Below, piece by piece: positions 9,401 through 15,936 of a DNA stretch of 64,000 nt. This stretch comes from Planctomycetota bacterium (GTDB lineage: Bacteria > Planctomycetota > Planctomycetia > Gemmatales > Gemmataceae): NCBI GenBank assembly GCA_029777335.1, contig JAKOSN010000095.1, positions 1-64,000 of the forward strand, read 5' to 3'. Every line of letters starts with the position of its first letter. Position 1 is the first letter of the stretch. Both the position numbers and the translations under genes were made by a program. Below the pieces are notes generated by a model, which ran no database searches, was not told the origin of the DNA, and saw only the letters and a program-made list of their open reading frames with translations.

Positions 9401-9576
9401 GTCGAATGATTGGTCCACGTTGCTTGTTGTCGGACCACGGCGCGATGCTGGGCAACATCGAGGTGGATATCCAGCGCATAACGGGGCAACCATGGAGGAA
9501 GTCCGCCAGCGTGGACCTGGGGAACCACACCCAGCATGAGCAGAAGCAGAAGAATTCGAACCCTGTAGTTACACAT
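6457..9576 (-). CDS. M1-family metallopeptidase fused to an Omp85/D15-like outer-membrane beta-barrel
   Basis: 1039 residues. I start it at ATG 9576 because a signal peptide follows directly (VRILLLLLMLGVVPQVHAGG). The N-terminal part is an M1 aminopeptidase-like domain. HEILH sits at residues 357-361 and the third zinc ligand E380 lies in WMDEA, giving the HExxH-x18-E spacing of the family; WNGNECSTL just upstream occupies the place of the exopeptidase motif. From about residue 665 the protein changes to alternating beta-strand sequence with NLFRGFDQ near residue 925 (an LRGF-like motif of Omp85 barrels), and ends in Phe, as outer-membrane proteins do. It is preceded by the subtilase gene on the same strand, 283 bases upstream. 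Folding as one chain at the outer membrane is inference. Confidence 0.85.
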   Translation of the reverse strand: MCNYRVRILLLLLMLGVVPQVHAGGLPPWLPRYALDIHLDVAQHRAVVRQQATWTNHSTRSTDRLVFNVHSHYQVPKDQIGFMAKTLEVLRLDPREALETELQPFQLKRVTLAPPLGSLSEGEEVSYCWGGDTNTDLILSLAQPVAEGETISVVLEFEFLLPQKQGRWGQWRDVTYLSNWVPVFAVHDKEGWHPTPFVPWHQPFFNEAGIYDVRLTYPAEQKVGCTGAITARRTTAEGWQQVEIVALGVRDFALLCSCHYQEWTTSVELCADRPPVQVRILAFAEHEHYATEMLRIAREALTTYSQWFGPYPYPVFTITEAFFGWNGNECSTLVMIDERVFGMPHMAGNYVDYLVSHEILHQWFYNQVGTNGYCETWMDEAIVTHFTHKLMTKKCGSPNNELLKFPNGLGWLPNIHRQDYRAYGLYGTIARGGNTALVQEIPKFGHVVDLFSMIYDKGSRVVNMIEDRLGEAAFFDFMRLVFRRYQYRIIRVKDFQTELEQYTGRSWEAFFQNWLYGKGLSDWAIEKVKVERSTLGAVCDRMAPCSALGEPGVQCNATATHHNGPFKVTVLLEQKAEYTEDTTLGIALDKEDVYPIRIPIVPGAQRLDLEELNAVVQTLPDKRICVEVMLPSRPRQIMVDPDRILIDKNPCNNSWHTCLNWRVTPLYSFLDETDLTTAHDRWNVLAGPWISRPAYIDPWYTRSTIVGARAGLYHLQCFSGGVYAGYRSDYRDVVVGADGVLDHWPGSKDQLGFHVEQRLASFQNGKDTAFRGVLYARHIFKYTSSLYLQPMEYAESFATYQDNFLPFSRNPGPGAVRPDSSGLFGLHYRVNYLTPYWDPVGGMWLDLMYAGGVVDLDGSRSTHQMTGQFTMVKSLPDVRNWLDEAPRLQEHLGPALGWLADTRLAMRFHLAGGLPDQGEYFTMGGGNLFRGFDQAERQGSLVWVGSLEWRVPFLRQVEWDCCDHVVGVRNIYGALFYDVGNAYVNGHATGPIAHAVGAGLRLDLSWFSFVERSILRLDVAKTVNANTGIQFWFGIQHPF

Positions 9577-9859
9577 GACTCGCTTCCTTGCTGCTGGAGC
9601 CCTGGGCACAATCCTTGTTGCGAGCACGAAGAGGGCACACGGCAACCTGGTGGAACATCGGATCAAACCTGGACGAGCCTTCACCCCGAACGGCGAATCT
9701 GGGTAAGCTCTCCAACTCCGAACCTCCGGGTAGACCGGACAGACGTCAAACCCCCACCACTAGCCAGCTGTCTGGGAATCGGCGTACCTCCTTTCCTGGA
9801 GAAAGAATCAGGATCGATAAAACCCGCACCTTTCGAGCTACCTGTCCCAGTGTTTCCAA

Positions 9860-11233
9860 TCAGTGCAGAGGCCGTAGACGCACCAAGCCGTGGCCTGTCT
9901 CCCAGTCGTGTCCCCGTGGACCCAGGTCAAGGGCGGCCTCCGTCAACTTTTGTCGCACCTGCTGTGCATTCCAGTCAGGATGACGCGACCAGAGCAAGGC
10001 GGCTAACCCTGCAGCCTGGGGAGCCGCCGCCGAGGTTCCGGCGAAGGGACGTGCCCGCCAACTGCTGACAAAAGGCACCATCGCCACCAGATCCGGTTTG
10101 AGTGACCGGGAATTGGGCCCGCAGGAGCTGTACGAGGCGCGTCGGCCATCCGCATCGACGGCACCCACGGTCACCACCTCGGGCCCATCGCCAGGGAAAG
10201 CAATACTGCCGTTGCTAGTTACGTGCCGTAGGCCCCCGCCCAGCACAAAGAGATGGAAGGAGCCTGCCTCACCGGCCACTCGGCGTAGACGCACGTTGTA
10301 GCTGTGGCCGGGTTTGGGATAGAAACGCACCGCCGCAGAGCGCTCGCGTTCCTGATCCCGGGCCACGGCACGATCAACAAGCAGCTGTGTTGTACTATCG
10401 AACACCAGCACCTCAAAGTCTCCGCCCCGCGCTCCACAGAGTTCTACCGACACCCGTTCGTTACCCCAGGGCTGCACAGGATTCTCCACACATCCTGGGC
10501 GCCACAGGTGGTAATCCCCCTGACCCGCGTCCAGGAACTTGCCACTCCAGTGACGCTCGGCGGTATTTCCCGCACAGGCAAAGCAGAGAAGATCTTCGTG
10601 ATGCGAACCATCACCAAGCAACCGCGTGAGCTCCGTGTGAATGCGACCGTTGCCCTCGGCGTCGCTCCAGGTGGGCATGATCAGTGAACAGGACACCACC
10701 CGTGCACCTTGCTGGCGCGCCCAGCGCACCGCTTCAAGGAACTGCTGCGGATGATTCGCTTCCCAGTTGGCAAAAAGGAGCTCCGCTTCCGGCGCCAGGG
10801 CGTGGACGATCTCGCCGCAGAGGATGCCATGCTGGCTATCGCGTGCCTCCAGGTTGCCGTCGCTGCGAAAGGAACGCGTGAGCACCTTGAGTGGGAGCGC
10901 TTTGCCCAGATGCGCTCGATAGCCACAAAACCCCGAGTCGAGGATGGCCACCTTCAAGCCGCGCCCGCGATGCCCCGCCAGATGCCAGCGATCGACTCCC
11001 AACCGCTGGAGATGGCGACTCCGCTCCAGAGTGACCGACGAATCGGCCTCGCTCATGGCGTCCGGGGTGGTGGCACAGGCCGCCTCGGTGGAACCTCCGA
11101 TTCCGCTGCTGTCCAGGCCGATGGCTCTCAAAAACGGCCATGACACCAGACCAGCAACGAGAAGAACCCCCCAGACTATCTGTTTGAACGGCAACCGGCG
11201 CGACGAAGTAGGTGCAACATTCAGGGTGGTCAC
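9860..11233 (-). CDS. Membrane-anchored subtilisin-like serine protease (S8)
   Basis: 457 residues from a GTG start at 11233, chosen because GGAGGT lies six bases upstream (11245-11240) and a hydrophobic anchor follows (IVWGVLLVAGLVSWPFL). Upstream sequence in frame is open but not protein-like. The catalytic triad is visible: Asp near residue 98 in AILDSGF, His near 134 in SQHGILCGE and Ser near 400 in FAGTSAAAPQAAG. Between His and Ser there is an inserted beta-rich segment of about 100 residues (VSVELCGARGG to FHLFVLGGG) resembling a pre-peptidase C-terminal-like fold. The mature domain would face the periplasm. It is upstream of the peptidase-barrel gene and may be co-expressed with it. 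Confidence 0.9.
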   Translation of the reverse strand: MTTLNVAPTSSRRLPFKQIVWGVLLVAGLVSWPFLRAIGLDSSGIGGSTEAACATTPDAMSEADSSVTLERSRHLQRLGVDRWHLAGHRGRGLKVAILDSGFCGYRAHLGKALPLKVLTRSFRSDGNLEARDSQHGILCGEIVHALAPEAELLFANWEANHPQQFLEAVRWARQQGARVVSCSLIMPTWSDAEGNGRIHTELTRLLGDGSHHEDLLCFACAGNTAERHWSGKFLDAGQGDYHLWRPGCVENPVQPWGNERVSVELCGARGGDFEVLVFDSTTQLLVDRAVARDQERERSAAVRFYPKPGHSYNVRLRRVAGEAGSFHLFVLGGGLRHVTSNGSIAFPGDGPEVVTVGAVDADGRRASYSSCGPNSRSLKPDLVAMVPFVSSWRARPFAGTSAAAPQAAGLAALLWSRHPDWNAQQVRQKLTEAALDLGPRGHDWETGHGLVRLRPLH

Positions 11234-11582
11234 CGGGTTACCTCCATCACAGCAAACCCCAGCGCGCGGGGAGTGGACATCCTTGGGAGTAGCAGCAATC
11301 GCTCGCAGGCATTGAATCTTACCCGCGCTCGGCGCGGGGAAACGGTGCCCGAGCGAACTCTTGGTGCAATCTTCTTCCGGTTCATCGGAAAGTTTGCGGG
11401 TTTGATTGGCTGGAGAACAAAAATGTGCGGTACTCTTCCTGCCGCGATGAAAGGGTGGCACCGATGAGGTAAAATGGAAGGGCAGTGAGAATGGCCCGGC
11501 GCGAAACAACCTCGGTGCCAGGAGCGCTGGTCGAGAGCGAGAGCCGCACTCCAGTTCGGGGAAGTCCACGAGAGGAGCAACC
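11234..11582. other. Divergent intergenic region
   Basis: About 350 bases between the start of the protease gene (minus) and the EcsC-family gene (plus). A short hairpin (CCCGCGC-TCG-GCGCGGG) lies near 11320-11340. No gene is supported, and no clear promoter boxes were recognised. Confidence 0.4.
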
Positions 11583-12443
11583 ATGAGCACGGCCGTGCTG
11601 CCAGCGCGGGAAGCGCACTTTCTCAGCGAGGCAGCTCGCTATCTGGAGAAGCCCAGCTACCTGATGCGGCTCGCCGATGCGATCGGTGCTCCGGTGGAAA
11701 GCCTGCTGACGCGCGTGGTTCCCAAACGGGTTGCCCAGATCAGCGAGAGCGTGTTGCGGCGCTTGATGGCCCTGGCCGCCTCCTCCCTCCCTTCCACGAG
11801 CCGACGGGACCAGACTTTTGCGCGCGCTCTCGCGGCGGCCGATACCACCGGGTTTCACCACAAGCTTGCCACCGTCGTTACCGGAGGGGTAGCCGGCGCC
11901 TTTGGGCTCCCGGCGCTGGCGCTTGAACTTCCGCTCACCACCAGCTTGATGTTTCGCTCCATCGCTGCGACCGCGTGCGAATTCGGCCATGACCTGCGCG
12001 ATCCCAGTATCCGTCTCGAATGTCTGGCGGTCTTCAGTCAAGGCGGTCCCACCCCGGACGATGATGCCCTGGAGTCGACCTATCTTACCGCGCGCCTGGG
12101 GATGAGCGTTCTCATTCAGGACGCTGCGCGCTTTCTGGGCAGCAAGTCGGCCGCGGAAGTGTCCGAAGCACTGGCGCGTGGCTCCGCCCCGGTCCTGCTC
12201 AACTTTCTCTCCCAGATCGCCCGCTCCTTCAATCTACGCGTTAGTGAAAAGCTCATGGCGCAGAGTTTGCCCTTGCTGAGCATTGGCAGCGGGGCGTTGA
12301 TCAATGCCGCCTTCACCGATCACTTTAACCGGGTGGCTCGGTTTCACTTTGGAATTCGCCAGCTGGAACGCGAATACGGGGCCCAGGAAGTTCAGGCACT
12401 GTACCAGGCCGAGGTTGATCGGGTGAAGGGATTGTCCCGTTGA
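11583..12443 (+). CDS. EcsC family protein
   Basis: 286 residues. The family signature is in the middle: HHKLATVVTGGVAGAFG followed by LPALALELPLTTSLMFRSIA and then the acidic/Cys segment RLECLAVFSQGG. EcsC was named from the Bacillus ecs locus but its biochemical role remains unclear. The glycine-rich hydrophobic helices at about residues 105-135 and 205-240 suggest membrane association. The start at ATG 11583 follows GAGGAG-type sequence (GAGAGGAGCAACC). It is divergent from the protease gene and has no operon partner. Confidence 0.85.
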   Translation: MSTAVLPAREAHFLSEAARYLEKPSYLMRLADAIGAPVESLLTRVVPKRVAQISESVLRRLMALAASSLPSTSRRDQTFARALAAADTTGFHHKLATVVTGGVAGAFGLPALALELPLTTSLMFRSIAATACEFGHDLRDPSIRLECLAVFSQGGPTPDDDALESTYLTARLGMSVLIQDAARFLGSKSAAEVSEALARGSAPVLLNFLSQIARSFNLRVSEKLMAQSLPLLSIGSGALINAAFTDHFNRVARFHFGIRQLEREYGAQEVQALYQAEVDRVKGLSR

Positions 12444-12539
12444 TGATCACGTTACCCGTGGAGTGCTGCAGGTTTCCGGTCGTTTCCCACACGCGCTCGG
12501 ATTTCAACCCCTCCTTGTTCTCTCGCGGAGATCTCTCTT

Positions 12540-13403
12540 ATGCGTCTGTTGATGGTCGTGACGATCCTCCTGAGCAGTTCCACCCTTCTTCGTGCCGACG
12601 ATTTTGACCACTACCTCAATCCCATTCTGAATAAGGCGGCCACGGCAAAGAGTGTCAAGGAGATCAAGCAACTGACGCCAGATCTGATCAACGACCACAC
12701 GCGCGGACTTCCGCGCATCGATGCTACCATACTTGTGGTGAAGACCAACGAGGGACGGAACAGCAAACTCCTGGTGCGCTCGGCGCGACAGAAAATCGGC
12801 GAGGATAAAACCATTCCCATCCTCTACATCGATCGCTTTGTCACCTACAAGGAAGGGGAGGAGCGAACGATCCTGGCCGCGGGAGGGAAACTCTCGCTCT
12901 TTCCGGGTTTCCGTTTCAGCCTCGATCTGGGGCAAGTCGTTCCCGAACAACTCGGCGGCGATCTCCGACTCGTTGTCGCTGGCGAGAAGATTTATACCGA
13001 GCCGGTTGGGAAGGCAAAACTCTATCTGCTGACTGCTCCGCTCCCCGAGGCGACTCCGAAGAAGGGGCCCAAACTGGTCGTCGGCGAAACCTTCGAACCC
13101 CGGTATTTCAACGGCAAGTACAAATTGTACGATGACGGCCGGCGTTCCGGGGAACTGGTCTTGAAGGTGGAGGAGGACGGAACGGTGAGCGGTGCCTACT
13201 ATTCCGATCGCGATGGTCAGAAATACGAGGTGCGTGGCAAGATCGGGATGCCGCAGCATTCGGTGCAATTCACGGTCAAGTTTCCCCGGAGCGAACAGAG
13301 TTTCCAGGGGTGGTTGTTCACCGGCAACGGCAAGGCGCTCACCGGAACGTCGCGCATTCTTGAACGCGAGGCAGGCTTTTATGCAGTACGGGTGGAGGAG
13401 TGA
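12540..13403 (+). CDS. Exported protein of unknown function
   Basis: 287 residues with a short signal peptide (MRLLMVVTILLSSSTLLRA, likely cleaved before DDFDHY). The remainder is soluble and beta-rich. Its last 90 residues (KYKLYDDGRRSGELVLKVEEDG, then GAYYSDRDGQKYEVRGKIG) look like a small beta-barrel or lipocalin-type sheet. I do not recognise the family. GCGGAGATCTCTCTT provides a plausible ribosome-binding site upstream of ATG 12540. Transcription ends at the strong hairpin at 13410-13450, which also separates it from the permuted-tRNA array on the other strand. Confidence 0.75.
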   Translation: MRLLMVVTILLSSSTLLRADDFDHYLNPILNKAATAKSVKEIKQLTPDLINDHTRGLPRIDATILVVKTNEGRNSKLLVRSARQKIGEDKTIPILYIDRFVTYKEGEERTILAAGGKLSLFPGFRFSLDLGQVVPEQLGGDLRLVVAGEKIYTEPVGKAKLYLLTAPLPEATPKKGPKLVVGETFEPRYFNGKYKLYDDGRRSGELVLKVEEDGTVSGAYYSDRDGQKYEVRGKIGMPQHSVQFTVKFPRSEQSFQGWLFTGNGKALTGTSRILEREAGFYAVRVEE

Positions 13404-13409
13404 AACACA

Positions 13410-13450
13410 CAGAGCCGGCGCGAGAAACGTTCAGTCTCGCGTCGGCTCTG
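13410..13450. terminator. Bidirectional hairpin terminator
   Basis: A 16-bp stem with a single G-T pair (13410-13425 with 13435-13450) and a 9-base loop lies between the stop of the plus-strand gene and the last unit of the minus-strand tRNA-like array. It could end transcripts from both sides. Confidence 0.7.
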
Positions 13451-13470
13451 TTCAACGGACAAAATCAAGA

Positions 13471-13609
13471 ATCCGCACAAGTCGCAGAAGCGGTTCAACA
13501 GTGTGCTGCCGTTACACTACTCGCCCGGAGGCGGGCGAGATGGGAGTCGAACCCATACCTCTCGATTCAGCTATCGAGCGTTTGTACGCTTTTGCCGTAG
13601 GGTGCGGAT
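13471..13609 (-). tRNA. Permuted tRNA-like gene, unit A (Gln-CUG-like)
   Basis: Read on the minus strand, the 3' part of a tRNA comes before the 5' part. The 3' piece (13578-13533) holds an 18-base anticodon arm, a 4-base variable region, a perfect T arm and acceptor strand CTCGCCC. Six bases (GCCTCC) connect it to the 5' piece (13526-13503): GGGCGAG, TA and a D arm GTGT/GCAC. The two acceptor strands pair perfectly over 7 bp. The anticodon loop has 8 bases, TAGCTGAA; counted from the 3' side the anticodon is CUG (Gln), which agrees with the Gln-like D arm, but position 33 is not U. Ends: outer helix 13471-13478/13602-13609 and the conserved helix 13475-13491/13580-13595. It is the last unit of the array. 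Amino-acid identity is uncertain. Confidence 0.75.
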
Positions 13610-13655
13610 CCAGACGCTTGAAGGCCCCTTCGTGGAAGCGAGCCGTGGTAAACAA

Positions 13656-13810
13656 ATCCTCGCACAAGTCGCACAAGCAAGATCAACAGTGTGCTACCAT
13701 TACACTACGCATCCCAGCCAGGAAAGGCAAGGGGATGCGATGGGAGTCGAACCCATACTTCTCCATTATCAGTGGAGTGTTTGTATGCTTTTGCAGTGGG
13801 GCGCGAGGAT
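13656..13810 (-). tRNA. Permuted tRNA gene, unit B (Ile-GAU)
   Basis: This is the cleanest unit. The 3' piece (13777-13733) has a perfect 5-bp anticodon stem CTCCA/TGGAG with loop CTGATAA (U33, anticodon GAU), variable AAGT, a perfect T arm and acceptor CGCATCC. A connector of about 18 bases follows, then the 5' piece (13714-13691): GGATGCG, TA and D arm GTGTAATGGTAGCAC. Acceptor strands pair perfectly over 7 bp (8 if the next C/G is counted). CCA is not encoded in the connector. Outer helix: 13656-13663 with 13803-13810, perfect 8 bp; inner conserved helix: 13662-13678 with 13779-13794. The joined RNA would be about 71 bases, a normal tRNA size. The junction falls between the D arm and the anticodon arm (around position 26). 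Confidence 0.8.
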
Positions 13811-13845
13811 GATTCCTTGAAGTTCCCTGGGAAAAAGAGAGAAAC

Positions 13846-13993
13846 AGGCCCGCACAAGTTGCACAAGCTGTGGAACATGCGCTCTATCCATTTGAGCTAC
13901 GGGCCCGTCAGGTGGACCCGGAGGGACTCGAACCCTCAACCGCCTGGTTCAATACCAGATAGTTTGTAAGCTCCTGCGATGGGGCGCGGGCCT
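13846..13993 (-). tRNA. Permuted tRNA-like gene, unit C (Gln-UUG-like)
   Basis: The 3' piece (13959-13914) has a 17-base anticodon arm with stem TCTGG/CCAGG (one T-G pair), loop TATTGAA, variable CGGTT, perfect T arm GAGGG/CCCTC and acceptor CGGGTCC. Seven bases (ACCTGAC) connect it to the 5' piece (13906-13881): GGGCCCG, TA and D arm GCTC/GAGC. The acceptor strands pair over 7 bp with one G-T. The anticodon reads UUG (Gln), but position 33 is A rather than U. Outer helix 13846-13853/13986-13993 is perfect with a sequence different from the other units; inner helix is 13852-13868/13962-13977. D arm and T arm differ from units A and B, so this is not a recent copy. Confidence 0.75.
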
Positions 13994-14042
13994 TGCTCCA
14001 TGAACCGCCTCCGCGTTTCCGGAAGCGGCTAGCGATCGAAAA

Positions 14043-14195
14043 ATCCCCCGTACAAGTCGCACAAGCGGTTGAACAACAGCGCGTTTACCATTTCGCCACA
14101 GGTGTTACCCTGGAGGGATTCGAACCCTCAAACCCTTGCGGGTACTGCCTCCTGAAGGGAATGTTTGTACGCTTTTGCCATGGGATACGGGGGAT
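14043..14195 (-). tRNA. Permuted tRNA-like gene, unit D (Leu-CAG, class II)
   Basis: The 3' piece (14161-14106) has anticodon loop TTCAGGA (U33, anticodon CAG, Leu) on a stem with one C-C mismatch, a long variable arm ACCC-GCAA-GGGT as expected for Leu, a perfect T arm and then CAGGGTA. The 5' piece (14105-14081) follows with no connector: ACACCTG, TG and the Leu-type D arm GGCGAAATGG...CGCG. Leu-type D arm, variable arm and anticodon all occur in the same unit, which supports the permuted reading. Only 4 of 7 acceptor positions pair (CAGG/CCTG), so this acceptor stem looks damaged. Outer helix 14043-14052/14186-14195 is a perfect 10 bp; inner helix 14050-14066/14163-14178. It is the first unit in the direction of transcription. 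Confidence 0.7.
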
Positions 14196-14474
14196 GACTC
14201 CTGCTTCAAGAAGGGCTGTGCCACGCCACCACCCTTCCTGATCTTGTTCATCCCGACTTTCTATCTATCCGGACACACGCGGCCTCTGAAGGTTCACTTT
14301 TTTCGTGCTTTCTGACCCCGGCTCGGTCCCGCGACGTTTGTGCTTGCTCTGTGCTTCGTTCGGCCGTAGCATGGAGCTAACCTTTCTCGGCAGCGATTCC
14401 GGGGGGCACGCTGCCGGGGGAAGGCCCGCCTGGAAACACCCTCCGTCCGGTCCCTCCTGGGTCTGCCGAGTGCC
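14196..14474. other. Divergent intergenic region between the tRNA-like array and the DUF1501 gene
   Basis: About 280 bases. It should contain the promoter for the minus-strand array and that of the DUF1501 gene. TAGATAG-like sequence near 14260-14270 on the minus strand is a weak -10 candidate without a good -35. No further tRNA pieces or X/Y elements occur here. Confidence 0.35.
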
Positions 14475-15866
14475 ATGATGACCTCCACCAGTACGACGCG
14501 TAACGGGTGTTCAGAGTTCCGTCGTTCACTGCATCGGGATCGACGGTCGTTCCTTCGAGCCGGGATTCTGGGGACGGCGGGGTTGTCGTTGTCTCAGTTT
14601 CTCGCTCTGGAAGCCCAGGCGACGGAGCAGGGACGCAGCAGTGCCCGAACCAATAACGTCATCATCCTGTGGATGCGTGGCGGACCGAGCCACATTGATA
14701 TGTGGGATCCCAAACCCGAGGCACCAGCCGATTATCGCGGCGAGTTCGGGGTGATCCCGACCACCGTCCCGGGCATTCTCCTTGGCGATCTCCTGCCGAT
14801 GTGTGGGCGGATCATGAAGAAGTGGTCGATTGTACGCAGCCTCCATCATGAGGATGCCGGCCATTCCAGTGGCGATCAGATCTGTTTCACCGGCTATCCC
14901 TCCGGCCCCAATCCCGACGAGAACAGCTATCCCAGTTGTGGCTCGATTGTGTCGCGCCAGCTGGGGCATCAGAACCCGACCCTCCCCGCCTACGTGATGA
15001 TCCCGCGCATGGTGCCGGGGACAAACTCCGCCTACCTGGGAGTGGCGCACAAACCATTCGAGACCCTTGCTGACCCGGCGAACAATGGTCCGTTTCGACT
15101 GCCCAACTTCGATCTTCCCGTGGGAGTGACCACCCAGCAGGTTGGTGAGCGCCGGGCCTTGCTGCGCAGCTTCGACAAGGTGCGGCGCGACCTCGATCAC
15201 AGCGGACAGTTCGACGCCCTCGATCGTTTTCAACAACGTGCCTGGGATATCATCACCTCGCCGGCGGCGCGCGATGCCTTTGATCTGGATCGCGAACCGG
15301 CGCGCATTCGCGAACGGTATGGCTTTCTCCCCGCCTTCGATCCCAAGGCGGCTGATCGCTGTGGTTCGCCAGCATGGAGTCAGCGGATCTTGCTGGCACG
15401 GCGCCTCGTCGAGGCCGGCGTGCGGCTCGTCACCGTGGATCTGCGCTGGTGGGATACGCATGTCAAGGGTTTTGAATCGCTAAAACTCGGCTTCTTACCA
15501 CGATTTGATCGTGCCTATTCGGCGCTGATCGAGGATCTGGAACAACGGGGCCTGCTGGAAAGCACACTGGTGGTTGCCTGGGGGGAATTTGGGCGGACTC
15601 CCCGTGTCAACGCCCAGGCCGGACGCGATCACTATCCCAATGTCTTCAGTGCAGCGCTCGCGGGCGGACCGGTAAAAGGCGGACGAGTGGTGGGAGCCTC
15701 CGACAGCAAGGGTGCCTTTCCCAAATCCAATCCCAAGCGACCGCAGGATGTGCTGGCGCTGATCTACAAGCACCTCGGCGTGGATACAACCCAGCACTAC
15801 GAGGATCGCACAGGACGCCCCATTCCCGTACTTCCCAGCGGAAAGCCGATCGAGGAACTCTGCTAG
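14475..15866 (+). CDS. Tat-exported DUF1501 protein
   Basis: 463 residues. The N-terminus carries a twin-arginine signal (DRRSFLRAG followed by a hydrophobic stretch ILGTAGLSLSQFLAL). The body matches the sulfatase-like DUF1501 family: NVIILWMRGGPSHIDMWDPK, later LVEAGVRLVTVDLRWWDTH, then VVAWGEFGRTPRVN and GRDHYP. These residues correspond to metal-binding positions of the alkaline phosphatase-like fold; the substrate is unknown. Members are usually next to DUF1549/DUF1553 genes, but here the gene is alone. ATG 14478 is an alternative start one codon later. Confidence 0.92.
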   Translation: MMTSTSTTRNGCSEFRRSLHRDRRSFLRAGILGTAGLSLSQFLALEAQATEQGRSSARTNNVIILWMRGGPSHIDMWDPKPEAPADYRGEFGVIPTTVPGILLGDLLPMCGRIMKKWSIVRSLHHEDAGHSSGDQICFTGYPSGPNPDENSYPSCGSIVSRQLGHQNPTLPAYVMIPRMVPGTNSAYLGVAHKPFETLADPANNGPFRLPNFDLPVGVTTQQVGERRALLRSFDKVRRDLDHSGQFDALDRFQQRAWDIITSPAARDAFDLDREPARIRERYGFLPAFDPKAADRCGSPAWSQRILLARRLVEAGVRLVTVDLRWWDTHVKGFESLKLGFLPRFDRAYSALIEDLEQRGLLESTLVVAWGEFGRTPRVNAQAGRDHYPNVFSAALAGGPVKGGRVVGASDSKGAFPKSNPKRPQDVLALIYKHLGVDTTQHYEDRTGRPIPVLPSGKPIEELC

Positions 15867-15936
15867 GCGCTGGTGGTGTCGCACTACCGTGTCAATCGTC
15901 CACCTGAAAAAAGTGATAATCAAGAGAGGTAATATC

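Noticed and set aside
7540-10068. 842-codon plus-strand reading frame
   Set aside because: It lies antisense to the M1-barrel gene and part of the protease; composition is His/Arg/Gln-rich and it has no domain, so it is a by-product of GC-rich codon use.
13471-14195. Ordinary tandem tRNA genes with introns between halves of adjacent units
   Set aside because: Joining the 5' half of one unit with the 3' half of the next gives acceptor strands that do not pair (ACACCTG with CGGGTCC, GGGCCCG with CGCATCC, GGATGCG with CTCGCCC), while pairing within a unit is nearly perfect.
13471-14195. Two-piece tmRNA or tmRNA fragments
   Set aside because: Each unit has a D-arm stem and a full anticodon arm, and there is no tag reading frame or pseudoknot region; four different tRNA types are represented.
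13471-14195. CRISPR array or simple tandem repeat
   Set aside because: The spacing of about 190 bases and repeated short blocks catch the eye, but the repeated blocks are the two strands of a structured RNA helix and the sequence between them consists of different tRNA arms.
13471-14195. Permuted group I intron-exon explanation for the array
   Set aside because: The non-tRNA part of each unit is only about 35-50 bases per side and lacks the conserved P, Q, R and S elements of group I introns, so a classical intron core cannot form.
13403-14250. Small proteins encoded on the plus strand across the array (several frames of 60-200 codons)
   Set aside because: The frames are rich in Arg, Ser and His, lack ribosome-binding sites, and run through the tRNA arms; the RNA structure explains the sequence better.
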